A DNA stretch of 64,000 nucleotides, from assembly GCF_002812205.1 (NCBI RefSeq), contig NZ_NPEA01000001.1, positions 434,001 to 498,000 on the forward strand. The letters are read 5' to 3'. Below the pieces are notes generated by a model. The model worked only from the letters and a program-made list of their open reading frames with translations. It was not told the origin of the DNA and ran no database searches. Source of the DNA: Leptospira neocaledonica (GTDB lineage: Bacteria > Spirochaetota > Leptospiria > Leptospirales > Leptospiraceae). The position numbers and the translations under genes are program-made. Below are positions 19,428-29,253 of this stretch, piece by piece. The first letter of the stretch is position 1. Every line of letters starts with the position of its first letter.

Positions 19428-20429
19428 ATGAAAAAAATATTCAAACGGGTTTCGATTGGCCTTGGTGCAGTGCTTATCGCCTATTTGGGGATCTATTACG
19501 CTACATTCCCCAAATACGAATTCCATCCGAAGGCGGATCTAACACAAAGTTTCGATTCGTTTTATAAAACTAAATTAGAAGAAACAAAATCGCTTCATGG
19601 AAGATCCGGCTCGGAAGAAAAACTGATCCGTTATTCTCCAGGTAAAACCGAATATACAATTCTTTATATTCATGGTTTCGGCGCTTCCCGCGCAGAAGGA
19701 GAAGAGACTGTAGATAAAATTTCAGCTTCCCTCAAGGCAAATACATACTATCTAAGACTCCCTGGTCATGGAACCAATAATGAAGATCACAGAGACACTC
19801 CTTTTACGGAATATATTCGTGTAGCGGAAGAAAGTCTATTAATGATGGATAAATTAGGGAATCATACTATACTTATGGGAACAAGTATGGGTGGTTTGAT
19901 CTCGGTTTATCTGGCAGGAAAATATCCGGATAAGATCAAGGACTTAGTATTATTCTCCCCATTTTTTGATTTTGCAGTTCCTTTAGCTAAACTATTCTTT
20001 TATCCGGGTGGAATGACCTTTGGAGAAACAGTCCAAGGAAAAATCAGAAAATCCCCTCCTAAAAAACCGGATGACGGAATAGGAGAACATTATTACGAAT
20101 ATTGGTATAAGGATCAGTATTTATCAGCGATCCAACACGTAAGCAATGCGACTAAATTTGTATTTAGCCAAAATAGTCTGGAAAAAATTAAAGTTCCTAC
20201 TCTATTAGTATATTATTATAAGGATAAAGATCATCAGGACAAGACTGCAAGTGTTGATGCAATGTTGAAAGGTTTTGATAAGATTGGAGGCGATTCCCCT
20301 AATCCACTCAACACTAAAGTCCAAATAGAAGAAGGAAGCCATGTACTAACTTCTAAACATGTATTCTCCGATAAGGAGAAAGTCCAAAAAGAAGTTTTAG
20401 ACTTCTTGTATAAAACCGGAGTAAAATAA
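19428..20429 (+). CDS. Alpha/beta hydrolase, membrane-anchored
   Basis: This is a 333-residue protein from the ATG at 19428 (GGAGAGAAGG before it). It has an N-terminal membrane helix (about 5-25) and then a serine hydrolase fold: YIHGFGASRAEG (oxyanion region), the nucleophile elbow GTSMGGL (Ser at about 158) and a late histidine (EEGSHVLT). It resembles carboxylesterase or lysophospholipase-type lipases anchored outside the inner membrane. The substrate is unknown. It converges with the LysR gene over a long shared hairpin. Confidence 0.85.
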   Translation: MKKIFKRVSIGLGAVLIAYLGIYYATFPKYEFHPKADLTQSFDSFYKTKLEETKSLHGRSGSEEKLIRYSPGKTEYTILYIHGFGASRAEGEETVDKISASLKANTYYLRLPGHGTNNEDHRDTPFTEYIRVAEESLLMMDKLGNHTILMGTSMGGLISVYLAGKYPDKIKDLVLFSPFFDFAVPLAKLFFYPGGMTFGETVQGKIRKSPPKKPDDGIGEHYYEYWYKDQYLSAIQHVSNATKFVFSQNSLEKIKVPTLLVYYYKDKDHQDKTASVDAMLKGFDKIGGDSPNPLNTKVQIEEGSHVLTSKHVFSDKEKVQKEVLDFLYKTGVK

Positions 20430-20436
20430 GATTTCA

Positions 20437-20466
20437 CACCTTCTTCCTTTTAAAGGGAAGAAGGTG
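20437..20466. terminator. Bidirectional hairpin between convergent genes
   Basis: A stem of at least 11 bp, CACCTTCTTCC/GGAAGAAGGTG (20437-20447 and 20456-20466), extends inward by further pairs. It lies in the 20-bp gap between the hydrolase and the LysR gene and overlaps the last codons of the latter. U tracts are weak on both sides. Confidence 0.65.
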
Positions 20467-21349
20467 ACCTCTCCGATCCCCATTCTTTAGTGGATCTTAA
20501 AATTTCCTCCGCGAGTAAGGCAAGTCCTGGTCCGGATTTTTTACGATAACAAAGATAAAATTTCCTTTCTACATTCCAATCTTCAAATTTGATTTTTTTA
20601 AGTTTCGGGCTGATGGAATATTCCGACAAAAAACCGATTCCGAGTCCTGCCTCCAAAGATTTGATGACGGATTCCACGCTTCTAAGTTCCATAGCGATCT
20701 TAGAACCGAATTCTTTGGAAAAAGATTTGATCTTCTTCTCCACCGCTTTTCTAAGTGCGGAACCCGGATGAAATAATACGAAAGATTGTTTTTTCAGTTC
20801 ATCTATTCTAATTTTATTTTTAAGAAAAATAGGATGATCTTTTGCCGCCACGGGAAAGATACGATCCGATAAAAATTCCAAAACATTCAGACTAGGCTCC
20901 GAGATTGGCCCTGTCAAAATTCCAAGATCTACTTCTCCCTTTAAGACGGCGTCCTTTGTTTCCCCAGCATCTCCTTCTCTTACGGAAAGAGAAAGACCGG
21001 GCCTTTTTTTCAGGATCTCCTTTAAGATCTGAGGTAATATCCAAGCAGAAACTGTACCGCCTGCGGAGATGGAATAATTTCCTGTTAACTCATTTTCCTT
21101 AGAAAAGTCGTCTTGGATTTCTTCCCATAATTCTTTCATTCGGACGGAATATTGGTAAAATCTTTCTCCTTCGTGCGTGAGTCGGACAGCCCTTCCCCCT
21201 CTTTCCAAAACGCTAACGCCCAATTCTTTTTCCAAAAGATAGATCTGTTTGGATAATGCAGGTTGAGTTAATCCCAAACGAGAGGCAGCCTTTTGAAATG
21301 TGCCCGATTCCGAAATTTCCAGAAAATAAACGATCTGTCTGAATTCCAT
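20450..21349 (-). CDS. LysR-family regulator, divergent from leuCD
   Basis: This is a standard 299-residue LysR protein. It has an N-terminal winged helix (FRQIVYFLEISESGTFQKAA, then RLGLTQPALSKQIYLLEKEL) and a periplasmic-binding-protein-like effector domain from about residue 90. It diverges from leuC, and a perfect dyad with LysR-box geometry lies between the two starts, only 4 bp from its own start codon. Control of leuCD and of its own gene is therefore likely. The effector might be a leucine-pathway intermediate such as 2-isopropylmalate, by analogy with other LysR regulators of leu genes. Confidence 0.92.
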   Translation of the reverse strand: MEFRQIVYFLEISESGTFQKAASRLGLTQPALSKQIYLLEKELGVSVLERGGRAVRLTHEGERFYQYSVRMKELWEEIQDDFSKENELTGNYSISAGGTVSAWILPQILKEILKKRPGLSLSVREGDAGETKDAVLKGEVDLGILTGPISEPSLNVLEFLSDRIFPVAAKDHPIFLKNKIRIDELKKQSFVLFHPGSALRKAVEKKIKSFSKEFGSKIAMELRSVESVIKSLEAGLGIGFLSEYSISPKLKKIKFEDWNVERKFYLCYRKKSGPGLALLAEEILRSTKEWGSERSPSSL

Positions 21350-21352
21350 AAT

Positions 21353-21377
21353 AACATATAACTTTTAGTTATATGTT
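21353..21377. promoter_or_regulatory. LysR-type operator between lysR and leuC
   Basis: Perfect 11-bp inverted arms AACATATAACT/AGTTATATGTT (21353-21363 and 21367-21377) with a TTT centre. They contain a T-N11-A core (T at 21359, A at 21371), which is the classical LysR box. The dyad abuts the LysR start codon and lies about 65 bp upstream of the leuC start. Confidence 0.82.
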
Positions 21378-21441
21378 TTATAAAACCAATTTATTTGCAT
21401 TATATTAGTAAATTTGATATCTTCTTTTGTAAGAGGGAAAT

Positions 21442-22845
21442 ATGGGACAAACTTTATATGATAAAATTTGGGAAAGCCATAGGATCTCGGAGAATTCGGA
21501 CTCCGAATCCATTTTATATGTGGACCGTCATATTCTACATGAAGTGACTTCCGCTCAGGCATTTGAAGGTTTAAGGAATAAAAATCGAAATGTAAGAAGG
21601 ACAGATCTCACCTTCGGAGTGGTGGATCATAATGTTTCTACAAGAGATCGTAAGAACAGAGATGCTGCTGGCCCTGTCTCCAGATTGCAGATAGACACAA
21701 TGGAAATGAACTGCAAAAACTTCGGGATACGTTTATTCGGACCGGAGGATCCCGACCAAGGCATCGTGCATGTTTTGGGACCCGAGTTGGGATTTACAAT
21801 TCCTGGCTCAGTCATTGTATGCGGAGATTCTCATACCGCTACACATGGAGCATTCGGTGCCTTGGCATTCGGCATAGGAACAAGCGAAGTTGAACATGTA
21901 CTTGCCACTCAAACATTAAAGCAGGCTAAAACCAAATCCATGTTGGTACGTTTTATAGGCAAGCCTGGTTTTGGGATCACGGCCAAAGACATAGTCTTGG
22001 AACTGATCTCTAAGATCGGAACCTCAGGTGGAAGAGGTTTCACCATGGAATATAAAGGCGAATGGATAAATTCGCTTTCCATGGAAGGAAGAATGACTCT
22101 TTGCAATATGAGTATAGAAGCTGGAGCGAGAGCGAGTCTTATTGCACCAGACAGTATCACATACGATTATCTGAAAGATAGAAAGTTGATCCCAAAAGGT
22201 AAAAGTTTTAACCAAGCTGTAGAATATTGGAAAACATTCTTCACTGACAAAGACGCAGTATTTGATGAGATCACTGAATTAGATATTTCTAAAATAGAAC
22301 CTCAGGTTACATGGGGAACCAATCCTTCTCAATCTTTGTCAATCGGGGGTATTGTTCCCCATCCGGAAGAATTCCAAGATACCCGAGCCAAGGAAACTGC
22401 TCGGAATGCATTGGAGTATATGGGCTTAAAACCCGGAACTCCAATTTCGGAAATCAAAATTGATAAGGTATTCATAGGTTCTTGTACAAATTCAAGAATA
22501 GAAGACCTGAGATCCGCAGCAGAAGTAGCTAAAGGTAAAAAAGTACATCCAGGAGTACAAGCGTTAGTAGTTCCAGGATCTGGGTCCGTAAAACGTCAGG
22601 CGGAATCCGAAGGTCTGGATATAATTTTCAAAGAAGCGGGATTCGAATGGAGAGAACCTGGTTGTTCACTTTGTCTAGCAATGAACGACGATGTATTAAA
22701 ACCGGGAGAAAGATGCGCTTCTACTTCTAATCGTAACTTTGAAGGAAGACAAGGTAGAGGCGGAAGAACACATTTGGTCAGTCCGTCGATGGCAGCCGCA
22801 GCGGCAGTAACCGGAAAATTTTCAGATGTGAGGAAAATGGTATGA
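21442..22845 (+). CDS. leuC: 3-isopropylmalate dehydratase large subunit
   Basis: LeuC (467 aa, normal length) carries the catalytic [4Fe-4S] cluster of isopropylmalate isomerase. With LeuD it converts 2- to 3-isopropylmalate in leucine synthesis, and acts on citramalate in the pyruvate route to isoleucine. Aconitase-family motifs are visible: [20 protein letters not shown], the cluster cysteine in [12 protein letters not shown], and [10 protein letters not shown] carrying the other two cluster cysteines. AGAGGG precedes the ATG. Its end overlaps leuD by ATGA. Regulation is probably by the divergent LysR protein. Confidence 0.97.
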   Translation: MGQTLYDKIWESHRISENSDSESILYVDRHILHEVTSAQAFEGLRNKNRNVRRTDLTFGVVDHNVSTRDRKNRDAAGPVSRLQIDTMEMNCKNFGIRLFGPEDPDQGIVHVLGPELGFTIPGSVIVCGDSHTATHGAFGALAFGIGTSEVEHVLATQTLKQAKTKSMLVRFIGKPGFGITAKDIVLELISKIGTSGGRGFTMEYKGEWINSLSMEGRMTLCNMSIEAGARASLIAPDSITYDYLKDRKLIPKGKSFNQAVEYWKTFFTDKDAVFDEITELDISKIEPQVTWGTNPSQSLSIGGIVPHPEEFQDTRAKETARNALEYMGLKPGTPISEIKIDKVFIGSCTNSRIEDLRSAAEVAKGKKVHPGVQALVVPGSGSVKRQAESEGLDIIFKEAGFEWREPGCSLCLAMNDDVLKPGERCASTSNRNFEGRQGRGGRTHLVSPSMAAAAAVTGKFSDVRKMV

Positions 22846-23468
22846 ACCCAAAAATTTGGACAATACACAATGGAGTTACGATCTCTATTCCAAGAGAGGA
22901 TATTGATACGGATCAAATACTTCCTAAACAATTTATGAAATTGATAGATAAGAACGGTTTCGGAAAACATCTATTCCATGATTGGAGGTATTCGGACCTA
23001 GAGGGGAATATTCCAAATCCTGAATTTATTCTGAACCAGGAAAAATTCAAAAAAGCGAGTGTGCTTGTGGCTGGAAAAAATTTCGGCTGCGGTTCCAGCA
23101 GGGAACATGCCCCCTGGGCACTTTCCGATTTTGGGTTCAGAGCGATCTTGGCACCTTCTTTTGCGGATATATTTTCCATCAATTCCGCGAAAAATGGAAT
23201 CGCATTAATTCGCTTAAAAGAAGAAGAAATTTCTTATCTAAATGAATGGGTTTCTAAAAATCCTGGCTCCTCGATTCGGATTAATCTGGAAAATTTTGAA
23301 GTACAAGCAGGAGAGAAAACATTCTACTTCCATTTGGATTCTGCTTCCGTTAATCGGATCCGAAACGGATGGGACGATATCGATATTACCCTGAAAAATG
23401 CGAAAGAGATCCAGGATTTCGAACAAAAACGCAAAGCAGAAAAACCGTTTTTGGAAGTATATTGGTGA
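22842..23468 (+). CDS. leuD: 3-isopropylmalate dehydratase small subunit
   Basis: LeuD (208 aa) is the swivel-domain partner of LeuC. Typical motifs are [14 protein letters not shown] near residue 24, the substrate-binding loop [17 protein letters not shown] (about residue 80), and a following [14 protein letters not shown]. The start codon overlaps the leuC stop (ATGA), so translation is coupled and the subunits are made in matched amounts. Confidence 0.97.
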   Translation: MNPKIWTIHNGVTISIPREDIDTDQILPKQFMKLIDKNGFGKHLFHDWRYSDLEGNIPNPEFILNQEKFKKASVLVAGKNFGCGSSREHAPWALSDFGFRAILAPSFADIFSINSAKNGIALIRLKEEEISYLNEWVSKNPGSSIRINLENFEVQAGEKTFYFHLDSASVNRIRNGWDDIDITLKNAKEIQDFEQKRKAEKPFLEVYW

Positions 23469-23595
23469 ACTTCTCCCGAAAATTTTCGTAACGGTGCTCT
23501 GCACAATAGATCTTAAAAAACCTTTTATTAGCTGGAAAAGAATTCGGGGAAAATTAATATGTTCGTCATTCTTTCGCTTCTAAAAGGAACCTAGA

Positions 23596-24513
23596 GTGAG
23601 TTTAACAGAATCCATTCATGATAAGATCACAACACCTATAGTTAAAATCCCCGATTCCTCTTTAAAAACCGGGATCTACGACTTAACCAAGGAAGAACTG
23701 AGCCAGAGAATCGAGCTAAGAGAAGGAGTTAGTATAAGATATTTAACTCCTCCCGATCGAAGAAGATGGCTTTTAGATCGGTTCTTATTAGGTTCCGATC
23801 TTACTTTTTTGTACGGATACTTTCGCCAAATTATTATCGCAAGACAAGATGCCTTAAAAGGAAAATTTTTCGATCCCCGTTGGATAGAATTATCAGGTGG
23901 GATCTTAGATTTGATCGAAGGTTGTCAGGGAAAATTCCAAATAGAGAATATTGAGAACGTCGTCTCTCCAAAAGGACCTGTGGTTTTTGCAGGAAATCAT
24001 ATGAGCGTTTTGGAAACTTTCGTCTTTTCGTATTTTTTAGTCCCTCATAGACGACTTACGTATGTAGTTAAAGAAAGTTTAATAAAGGGATATTTCGGCC
24101 CCATTATGAGAAGTCGGGATCCGATCGCAGTAGGAAGGGACAATCCAAGAGAAGATTTGGTCAAGGTATTGGAAGAAGGTGTAAATCTTCTGAAAAAGGG
24201 AATTTCTATCGTTGTATTCCCCCAAAGCACAAGGACTCGAACTTTTAATCCTGCAGAATTCAATTCTATTGCTGTTAAACTTGCGGCAAGAGCTGGAGTT
24301 CCGGTAGTGCCATTTGCGATCAAAACAGACTTCTGGCAGAATGGTAAAATTTGGAAGGACCTAGGCAGTCTTTATAGGGACAGAAAGATCCACATGAAGT
24401 TCGGTCCTCAGATAGACACAAAGGATTCCAGAAAAGCTCAAGAAACACTTTTGAATTATGTACTAACCAATTTAAAAGAATGGAATGTAGAAATTCTCTC
24501 AGAACAGAAATAA
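23596..24513 (+). CDS. Lysophospholipid (1-acylglycerol-3-phosphate) acyltransferase, PlsC-like
   Basis: A 305-residue PlsC-family enzyme that would transfer an acyl chain to a lysophospholipid at the inner membrane. The acyltransferase motifs are GNHMSVLET (about residue 130) and VVFPQSTRTRTF (about 207), with VPVVPFAIKTD as block IV. The catalytic motif is HX4E rather than the usual HX4D, and the third block is FPQSTR rather than FPEGTR. Both changes mark a divergent subfamily, so the acceptor may not be the standard one. It starts with GTG at 23596 after AAGGA. A clear terminator follows. Confidence 0.85.
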   Translation: MSLTESIHDKITTPIVKIPDSSLKTGIYDLTKEELSQRIELREGVSIRYLTPPDRRRWLLDRFLLGSDLTFLYGYFRQIIIARQDALKGKFFDPRWIELSGGILDLIEGCQGKFQIENIENVVSPKGPVVFAGNHMSVLETFVFSYFLVPHRRLTYVVKESLIKGYFGPIMRSRDPIAVGRDNPREDLVKVLEEGVNLLKKGISIVVFPQSTRTRTFNPAEFNSIAVKLAARAGVPVVPFAIKTDFWQNGKIWKDLGSLYRDRKIHMKFGPQIDTKDSRKAQETLLNYVLTNLKEWNVEILSEQK

Positions 24514-24522
24514 GATACAAGC

Positions 24523-24551
24523 GCGGATCCAGCAATAGCTGATCCGCTTTT
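24523..24551 (+). terminator. Intrinsic terminator after acyltransferase
   Basis: A stem GCGGATC/GATCCGC (24523-24529 and 24541-24547), extended by inner AGC/GCT-type pairing, is followed by TTTTATT. It lies just after the acyltransferase stop and close to the end of the convergent small lipoprotein gene. Confidence 0.8.
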
Positions 24552-24569
24552 ATTCATTGGGGAGAAAGT

Positions 24570-24836
24570 TTAATAACCTCCCCCGCCTCCGCCACTTCCC
24601 CCACCATAACCGCAAGCGGCGGCTGCAAGTAAATACTGAGAAGCGCATGCAGTATTTCCATAACCAGGGTTTTCGCTAGAGCAACTTAAATACAACGCCG
24701 CTGCGGCGTTACAATTTTTTTTGTCGTTCTTATCATTTCCTCCGGTTCCGTATAAATCGTTATACGCATCACAATTTACAAAACCAATCGAAGATAGAAA
24801 CAAAAGTAAGATCAAAATCCTATTTTTAGTTCGCAT
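24570..24836 (-). CDS. Small Cys/Gly-rich lipoprotein (88 aa)
   Basis: I chose the ATG at 24836 because GGAGA precedes it by six bases; two in-frame ATGs lie just upstream. The signal ends GFVNC (cysteine at residue 22). The mature peptide of about 66 residues contains five further cysteines (KKNCN, YLSCSS, TACAS, AACGY) and an Ala-rich helix, and ends in a run of glycines (GGGSGGGGGGY). It could be a disulphide-stabilised envelope peptide. The family is unknown. Confidence 0.7.
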   Translation of the reverse strand: MRTKNRILILLLFLSSIGFVNCDAYNDLYGTGGNDKNDKKNCNAAAALYLSCSSENPGYGNTACASQYLLAAAACGYGGGSGGGGGGY

Positions 24837-24980
24837 ATACATTCTCCATATTATGGCAGATAATTTTTCCAAACAATATCCGATTGATAAGGATCCGCAA
24901 TGGTTTTAGGATTAGATCACTATTCTTAGGAACCAACAATACAATTTTGGAAATAGAGAATGCACTTGACTTGTTTTATT

Positions 24981-25787
24981 TTATCGAAACCAAAAACGAT
25001 CCCCATCTAAGAAACGTTTTACACCTTCTTTGGTACTTTTGCTTTCCATTACCGGGAATGTATTTCGTGCTTCTAGGCTCAGAGCTTCTTGCAAAGGTAG
25101 ATTCCAACCTTCTATAGCGGAACTTAAATCTGCAAACATTGCATCTCTAGGCTGTTTACAGAGTTGGGTTGCATATGAAAATGCTCTTTCTAAACCTTTT
25201 CCTTTTTTCACAAGTTCCCAAACGAGTCCGAGTTGATAAGCTCTCTCCGCACGTATCCTTTGTCCTGTAAGTATCAAGGGTAACGCAGCTCCCCAACCAA
25301 GCAATCTAGGAAGATACACTGTACCTCCATCCACAAGAGGAACTCCCCATCTTCTACAAGCTACGGAAAAGATTGCCTGAGGTTCCGCGATACGAATATG
25401 ACCGTGACAAAATAATTCCAAACCCCCTGCATAGGTATAACCGTGCGATACTGTAATCACAGGTTTTTTCTGAACAATCCTAGAACCTCCTAAAGGTCCC
25501 GGATCATTCTTAGCATATTCTTCTCTTTCTTCTTTGTTTAGATACAGATTTGCCATCTTGTCCAAACCGGAAAGGTCCGCTCCGGAACAAAAGGCCTTAT
25601 CCCCTTCACCATGCAAAATGGCTACGGTAAGTTCGGGATCTTTTTGGAATGTTTTCCAGGCTTCCACAAATAGATCCGCCATTTCTTTATTCACAGCGTT
25701 ATGAACCTCTGGGCGATTCATCGTGATCTGGAAAATTTTACCGCCTGCTACTTCGTGAACTTTTGTAATCAATGGAAGATCGGACAT
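24981..25787 (-). CDS. Enoyl-CoA hydratase/isomerase (crotonase) family protein
   Basis: A 268-residue crotonase fold. It shows ITMNRPEVHNAVNKEM near the N-terminus and the oxyanion-hole segments AFCSGADLSGLDKM (about residue 66) and THE-equivalent VSHGYTYAGGLELFCHGHIR (about 110). It acts on an acyl-CoA thioester, but its exact reaction (hydratase, isomerase or hydrolase) cannot be set because the catalytic glutamate pattern is not the standard ECH one. It diverges from a histidine kinase gene and is not in an operon. Confidence 0.88.
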   Translation of the reverse strand: MSDLPLITKVHEVAGGKIFQITMNRPEVHNAVNKEMADLFVEAWKTFQKDPELTVAILHGEGDKAFCSGADLSGLDKMANLYLNKEEREEYAKNDPGPLGGSRIVQKKPVITVSHGYTYAGGLELFCHGHIRIAEPQAIFSVACRRWGVPLVDGGTVYLPRLLGWGAALPLILTGQRIRAERAYQLGLVWELVKKGKGLERAFSYATQLCKQPRDAMFADLSSAIEGWNLPLQEALSLEARNTFPVMESKSTKEGVKRFLDGDRFWFR

Positions 25788-25893
25788 GCCTAAATAAGAA
25801 ACTAGATGTATTATACAGAAAGAACTTTTTTGTTTGGTGTTGACATCTTAAATCTTACGTCTAAAATTCCATCGACTCCGAGTTGAATCAGGT

Positions 25894-28593
25894 ATGCCTC
25901 AGAAAGAAGAACTCGGAACAAATCCAACGCCCAAAACCCTGGACTTTCTGACCGAACTTCTGGACACGTATGTTTGGGAAACGGAAGATATCAGTCTCTG
26001 CAAAGTTCCTCCTCAACTCTGTAAACGATTAGGTTTAAACGAACCAGAAATTTCTCTCTCATTTCTTCTTACAAAAATCCACCCGGCAGACAGAACAAAA
26101 TTAGAGGTAGAGATCGAATCGGCCAAAAACGGAGAAAATCCGGAACCATTCGAATTGAAAATTGCCGGATCGGATGGTGAATTTTTATACTTCAAAGTCG
26201 GGATTCGGCATCTAAAAACTTCTGCGGAAACATCTAGTAAATTTATATTCTTATTACAAGAAATCACTAAACCTAAGGCGGACCGTGAATCTCTCCGACA
26301 AAGTAACAGAAGACTAAAACTCGCAACGAAAGCGGCTAACGTTGGAATTTGGGATCTGGACCTGATTAAAAATGTCTTAGTCTGGGACGAAGGAATGTAT
26401 AATCTCTACGGAATTCCGAGAACGGAATTTTCAGGCGCTTATGAGGCTTGGGAGAAATCACTTCACCCGGAGGATAAAACCAGGGCTATAGAAGATTTTT
26501 ATAATGCAGTTGCAGGAAGAAAGGAATTCGATACGGAATTTAGGATCCTCTGGCCAGACAAATCGGTACATTATATCAAGGCCATTGCTGCAGTATTCCG
26601 AGATTCCGAAGGAAATCCAATCCAGATGATCGGAACAAATTGGGATATTACTCAAATCAAACAGGCAGACCAAGAATCCAGAAAGAACCAGGAAAACCTA
26701 ACAAGGGTAAATGAGATCGCAAAGATCGGGACCTGGGAAATCGATTTTATATCGGACAAAACTTATTGGAGCAAAAAGACCAAAGAAATATTCGAGGTGC
26801 CGGAAGAGTATTCTCCTAAATTAGAGGACTTTATTCAATTTTCCGGCCTAGGAGAAGATAAGGCAAGAATGACACTTGCCATAGAAAGTGCTCTACATTC
26901 GGGAACTGACTATGATATGGATCTTCAGATTCGTACAGAAACGGGAAAGAACAAGTGGGTTCGCACGATTGGACATGCTGAATTCTCGGAAGGAAAATGT
27001 GTACGTTTATTCGGGATCTTCCAAGATATCGAGGAAAGAAGAAGAATAGAAGATAGCCTAGTACTAAGTGAACTCATGTTTAGAGGAGCGTTCGAGAACA
27101 ATGGAATCGGAATGGCTCTCGTTTCTTCCGAAGGGAAATGGCTCAAGGTTAACAGAAAAGTTTGCGAGATGCTCGGATATGAAGAAACCGAATTTTACTC
27201 CCTCACCTTTCAAGATATCACTCATCCGGAAGATCTAGAAAAGGATTTAAGTTATGTAAAACAAATCCTGGATAGAGAGCTCGAATCCTATAAAATGGAA
27301 AAACGATACTTCAAAAAAGACGGCACCATTATATGGATCAACCTGAGTGTATCTTCTGTTAGAGACAAATTCGGAAACTTTTTATATTTCGTTTCTCAAA
27401 TAGAAGATATCACCGAAAAAAAAGTCGCTGAACAATCTTTGATAGCGATCAATTATGAGATGAAACAGATCCTGGATTCCGCCACTCAAGTTGCTATTAT
27501 CAAAACAGATCTACAAGGAGTAATCACGGTTTTTAGCAAAGGAGCGGAAAATTTATTCGGATATTCCGAAGATGAATTGATCGGAAAATATACTCCGGAA
27601 ATACTCCATGACAAGGAAGACACGAATAAGAGAAGCCGAGAGCTAAGCGAACTTTATAAAAAGGAAATTAAAGGTTTCGATATATTCAGCGAGGTTGCCA
27701 AAAGAGAATCTTATGACTCCAGAATATGGAAGTATAAAAGGAAGGACGGAACTACTTTCCCAGCACAAATGATCATCACCCCTGTAAAGGGCTTCGATTC
27801 TAAACTCTCCGGATTTTTAGGAATCGGCACAGACGTATCAGGTGCTCAGGAATATTTAGAAAGACTAGAAGATACAAAACTACAATTGGAAGTTTTAGCC
27901 GATCAATTAGGCAGAAAGAATGCACAGCTTCTGAATTATGCCCATATCACTTCTCATAACCTTAGGGCTCCCACTAGCAATTTAATCTCCTTAGTAGAAT
28001 TGGTAGAAGAAGCCGATTCAGAAGAAGAAGTCCATTCCTTAGTAGGAAAATTCAAGATTTCAGTGGACTATTTACAGGAAACCTTGGATAGTCTGGTAGA
28101 AGTATTAAAGATACAAGAAGGAACCAGACGAAAAATTGAAACAGTAAGGTTCGATTCTATCCTTAAAAAAATCCTGAGAATTTTAGAAGGTCAGATCTTA
28201 GAAACTTCTGCTGAGATCCGCTCCGACTTCTCCTCTTTAGAAGAATTCGAATACGATAAGACATACTTAGAAAGTATCCTTCTAAACCTAATTTCAAATT
28301 CCATTAAGTATAGATCTTCTCACAGAATTCCTAAGATAGAAATCAGAACGGAAATCTCGGAAGGAAAGTATTTACTGATCGTAGAAGACAATGGATTAGG
28401 GATAGATCTTAAAAAATACCAGAACAAACTGTTCGGTTTGCATAAAACATTCCATAGACATCCTGATGCAAGAGGTGTAGGACTCTTTCTCACTAAATCG
28501 CAAGTAGAAGCGTTAAATGGCAGAATTTACGCGGAAAGTGAACTTGATCATGGAACTAAAATGATCATAGAACTACAGTCATTATCATCCTAA
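25894..28593 (+). CDS. Soluble multi-PAS sensor histidine kinase
   Basis: An 899-residue cytosolic kinase without membrane segments. About five PAS/PAC modules (roughly 10-125, 140-262, 270-385, 395-510 and 520-650) are joined by short helical linkers. A HisKA dimer domain (phospho-acceptor in SHNLRAPTSNL, near residue 688) and a HATPase (about 780-895; N-box NLISNSIKYR, then VEDNGLGIDL and GVGLFLTKSQVEALNG) follow. It probably senses intracellular redox state, light or small ligands through the PAS domains. No response regulator lies next to it, so the partner is elsewhere. Confidence 0.92.
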   Translation: MPQKEELGTNPTPKTLDFLTELLDTYVWETEDISLCKVPPQLCKRLGLNEPEISLSFLLTKIHPADRTKLEVEIESAKNGENPEPFELKIAGSDGEFLYFKVGIRHLKTSAETSSKFIFLLQEITKPKADRESLRQSNRRLKLATKAANVGIWDLDLIKNVLVWDEGMYNLYGIPRTEFSGAYEAWEKSLHPEDKTRAIEDFYNAVAGRKEFDTEFRILWPDKSVHYIKAIAAVFRDSEGNPIQMIGTNWDITQIKQADQESRKNQENLTRVNEIAKIGTWEIDFISDKTYWSKKTKEIFEVPEEYSPKLEDFIQFSGLGEDKARMTLAIESALHSGTDYDMDLQIRTETGKNKWVRTIGHAEFSEGKCVRLFGIFQDIEERRRIEDSLVLSELMFRGAFENNGIGMALVSSEGKWLKVNRKVCEMLGYEETEFYSLTFQDITHPEDLEKDLSYVKQILDRELESYKMEKRYFKKDGTIIWINLSVSSVRDKFGNFLYFVSQIEDITEKKVAEQSLIAINYEMKQILDSATQVAIIKTDLQGVITVFSKGAENLFGYSEDELIGKYTPEILHDKEDTNKRSRELSELYKKEIKGFDIFSEVAKRESYDSRIWKYKRKDGTTFPAQMIITPVKGFDSKLSGFLGIGTDVSGAQEYLERLEDTKLQLEVLADQLGRKNAQLLNYAHITSHNLRAPTSNLISLVELVEEADSEEEVHSLVGKFKISVDYLQETLDSLVEVLKIQEGTRRKIETVRFDSILKKILRILEGQILETSAEIRSDFSSLEEFEYDKTYLESILLNLISNSIKYRSSHRIPKIEIRTEISEGKYLLIVEDNGLGIDLKKYQNKLFGLHKTFHRHPDARGVGLFLTKSQVEALNGRIYAESELDHGTKMIIELQSLSS

Positions 28594-28794
28594 AATAGAT
28601 AAATTACGAAAACTCACGTATTTATAGGTATTCTCACCTTATAGAAGGTTCTGGATTCTATTCACTACTTAACTATCGATTTTCATTCGATTTCATCCAA
28701 TTCGGCTAAATTTCAATTTTTGGAATATACTATTTATTTTTGAAATAAGCTGAATCGGATTGCTCCTTTATCTAAAAAGATCTACACTTAAGGA

Positions 28795-29142
28795 ATGGAT
28801 AATAGAAGCCAGAAGTCGGATCAAAAATACCGAATGAAAACCCAACCGGGCGGCGTCGTGATTCATTCACGGGCACAGCCACAAAAACCTATCAGATATA
28901 GAACGGGAAAACCAGAAGAGGAAGAAATCACCTCTTTTTGGGTATTTTATCTTTTCCTATTTATAGGATCGTTAATCCCGATCGTAGGTGTATTTCCTGC
29001 GTTCATCCTGTTCTCATTTGGGAAGAATAAGTTTTTTAAATTTCTACCGCTTGTTTTGAGTATATTAACTAGCAGCTATGCCCTTTATATAAGAGCTCAC
29101 TCTGGTTCCGTATTCCAGCAATTGAGAAATTTAGTTTACTAA
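28795..29142 (+). CDS. Small two-helix membrane protein (115 aa)
   Basis: A charged N-terminal half of about 45 residues (rich in Lys, Arg, Gln) is followed by two hydrophobic helices (about 48-70 and 78-98) and a short tail. The ATG is preceded by AAGGA. I recognise no family. A cytoplasmic basic domain tethered by a helical hairpin is all that can be described. A hairpin terminator follows. Confidence 0.7.
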   Translation: MDNRSQKSDQKYRMKTQPGGVVIHSRAQPQKPIRYRTGKPEEEEITSFWVFYLFLFIGSLIPIVGVFPAFILFSFGKNKFFKFLPLVLSILTSSYALYIRAHSGSVFQQLRNLVY

Positions 29143-29157
29143 GTCAAAAAACGGAAA

Positions 29158-29205
29158 AGGACTTAAATTCTTCTTTAGAAAGAATAAATAAGTCCTAAGT
29201 GTTTT
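29158..29205 (+). terminator. Hairpin terminator after small membrane protein
   Basis: The outer stem AGGACTTA/TAAGTCCT (29158-29165 and 29189-29196) encloses a second TTCTT/AAGAA stem. GTTTTATC follows closely. Confidence 0.65.
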
Positions 29206-29219
29206 ATCTTTCTTTTAAA

Positions 29220-29236
29220 AGCCGGCAAAACCGGCT
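29220..29236 (-). terminator. Terminator of FadL-type porin gene
   Basis: A stem AGCCGG/CCGGCT with a CAAAA loop. Read on the minus strand it is followed by a short U-rich stretch. It lies 17 bp beyond the stop of the porin gene. Confidence 0.65.
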
Positions 29237-29253
29237 CCTATTGACTTATCATA

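Noticed and set aside
24515..24551. Promoter or operator reading of the GCGGATC dyad
   Set aside because: Its position just after a stop codon and the trailing T run fit a terminator better.
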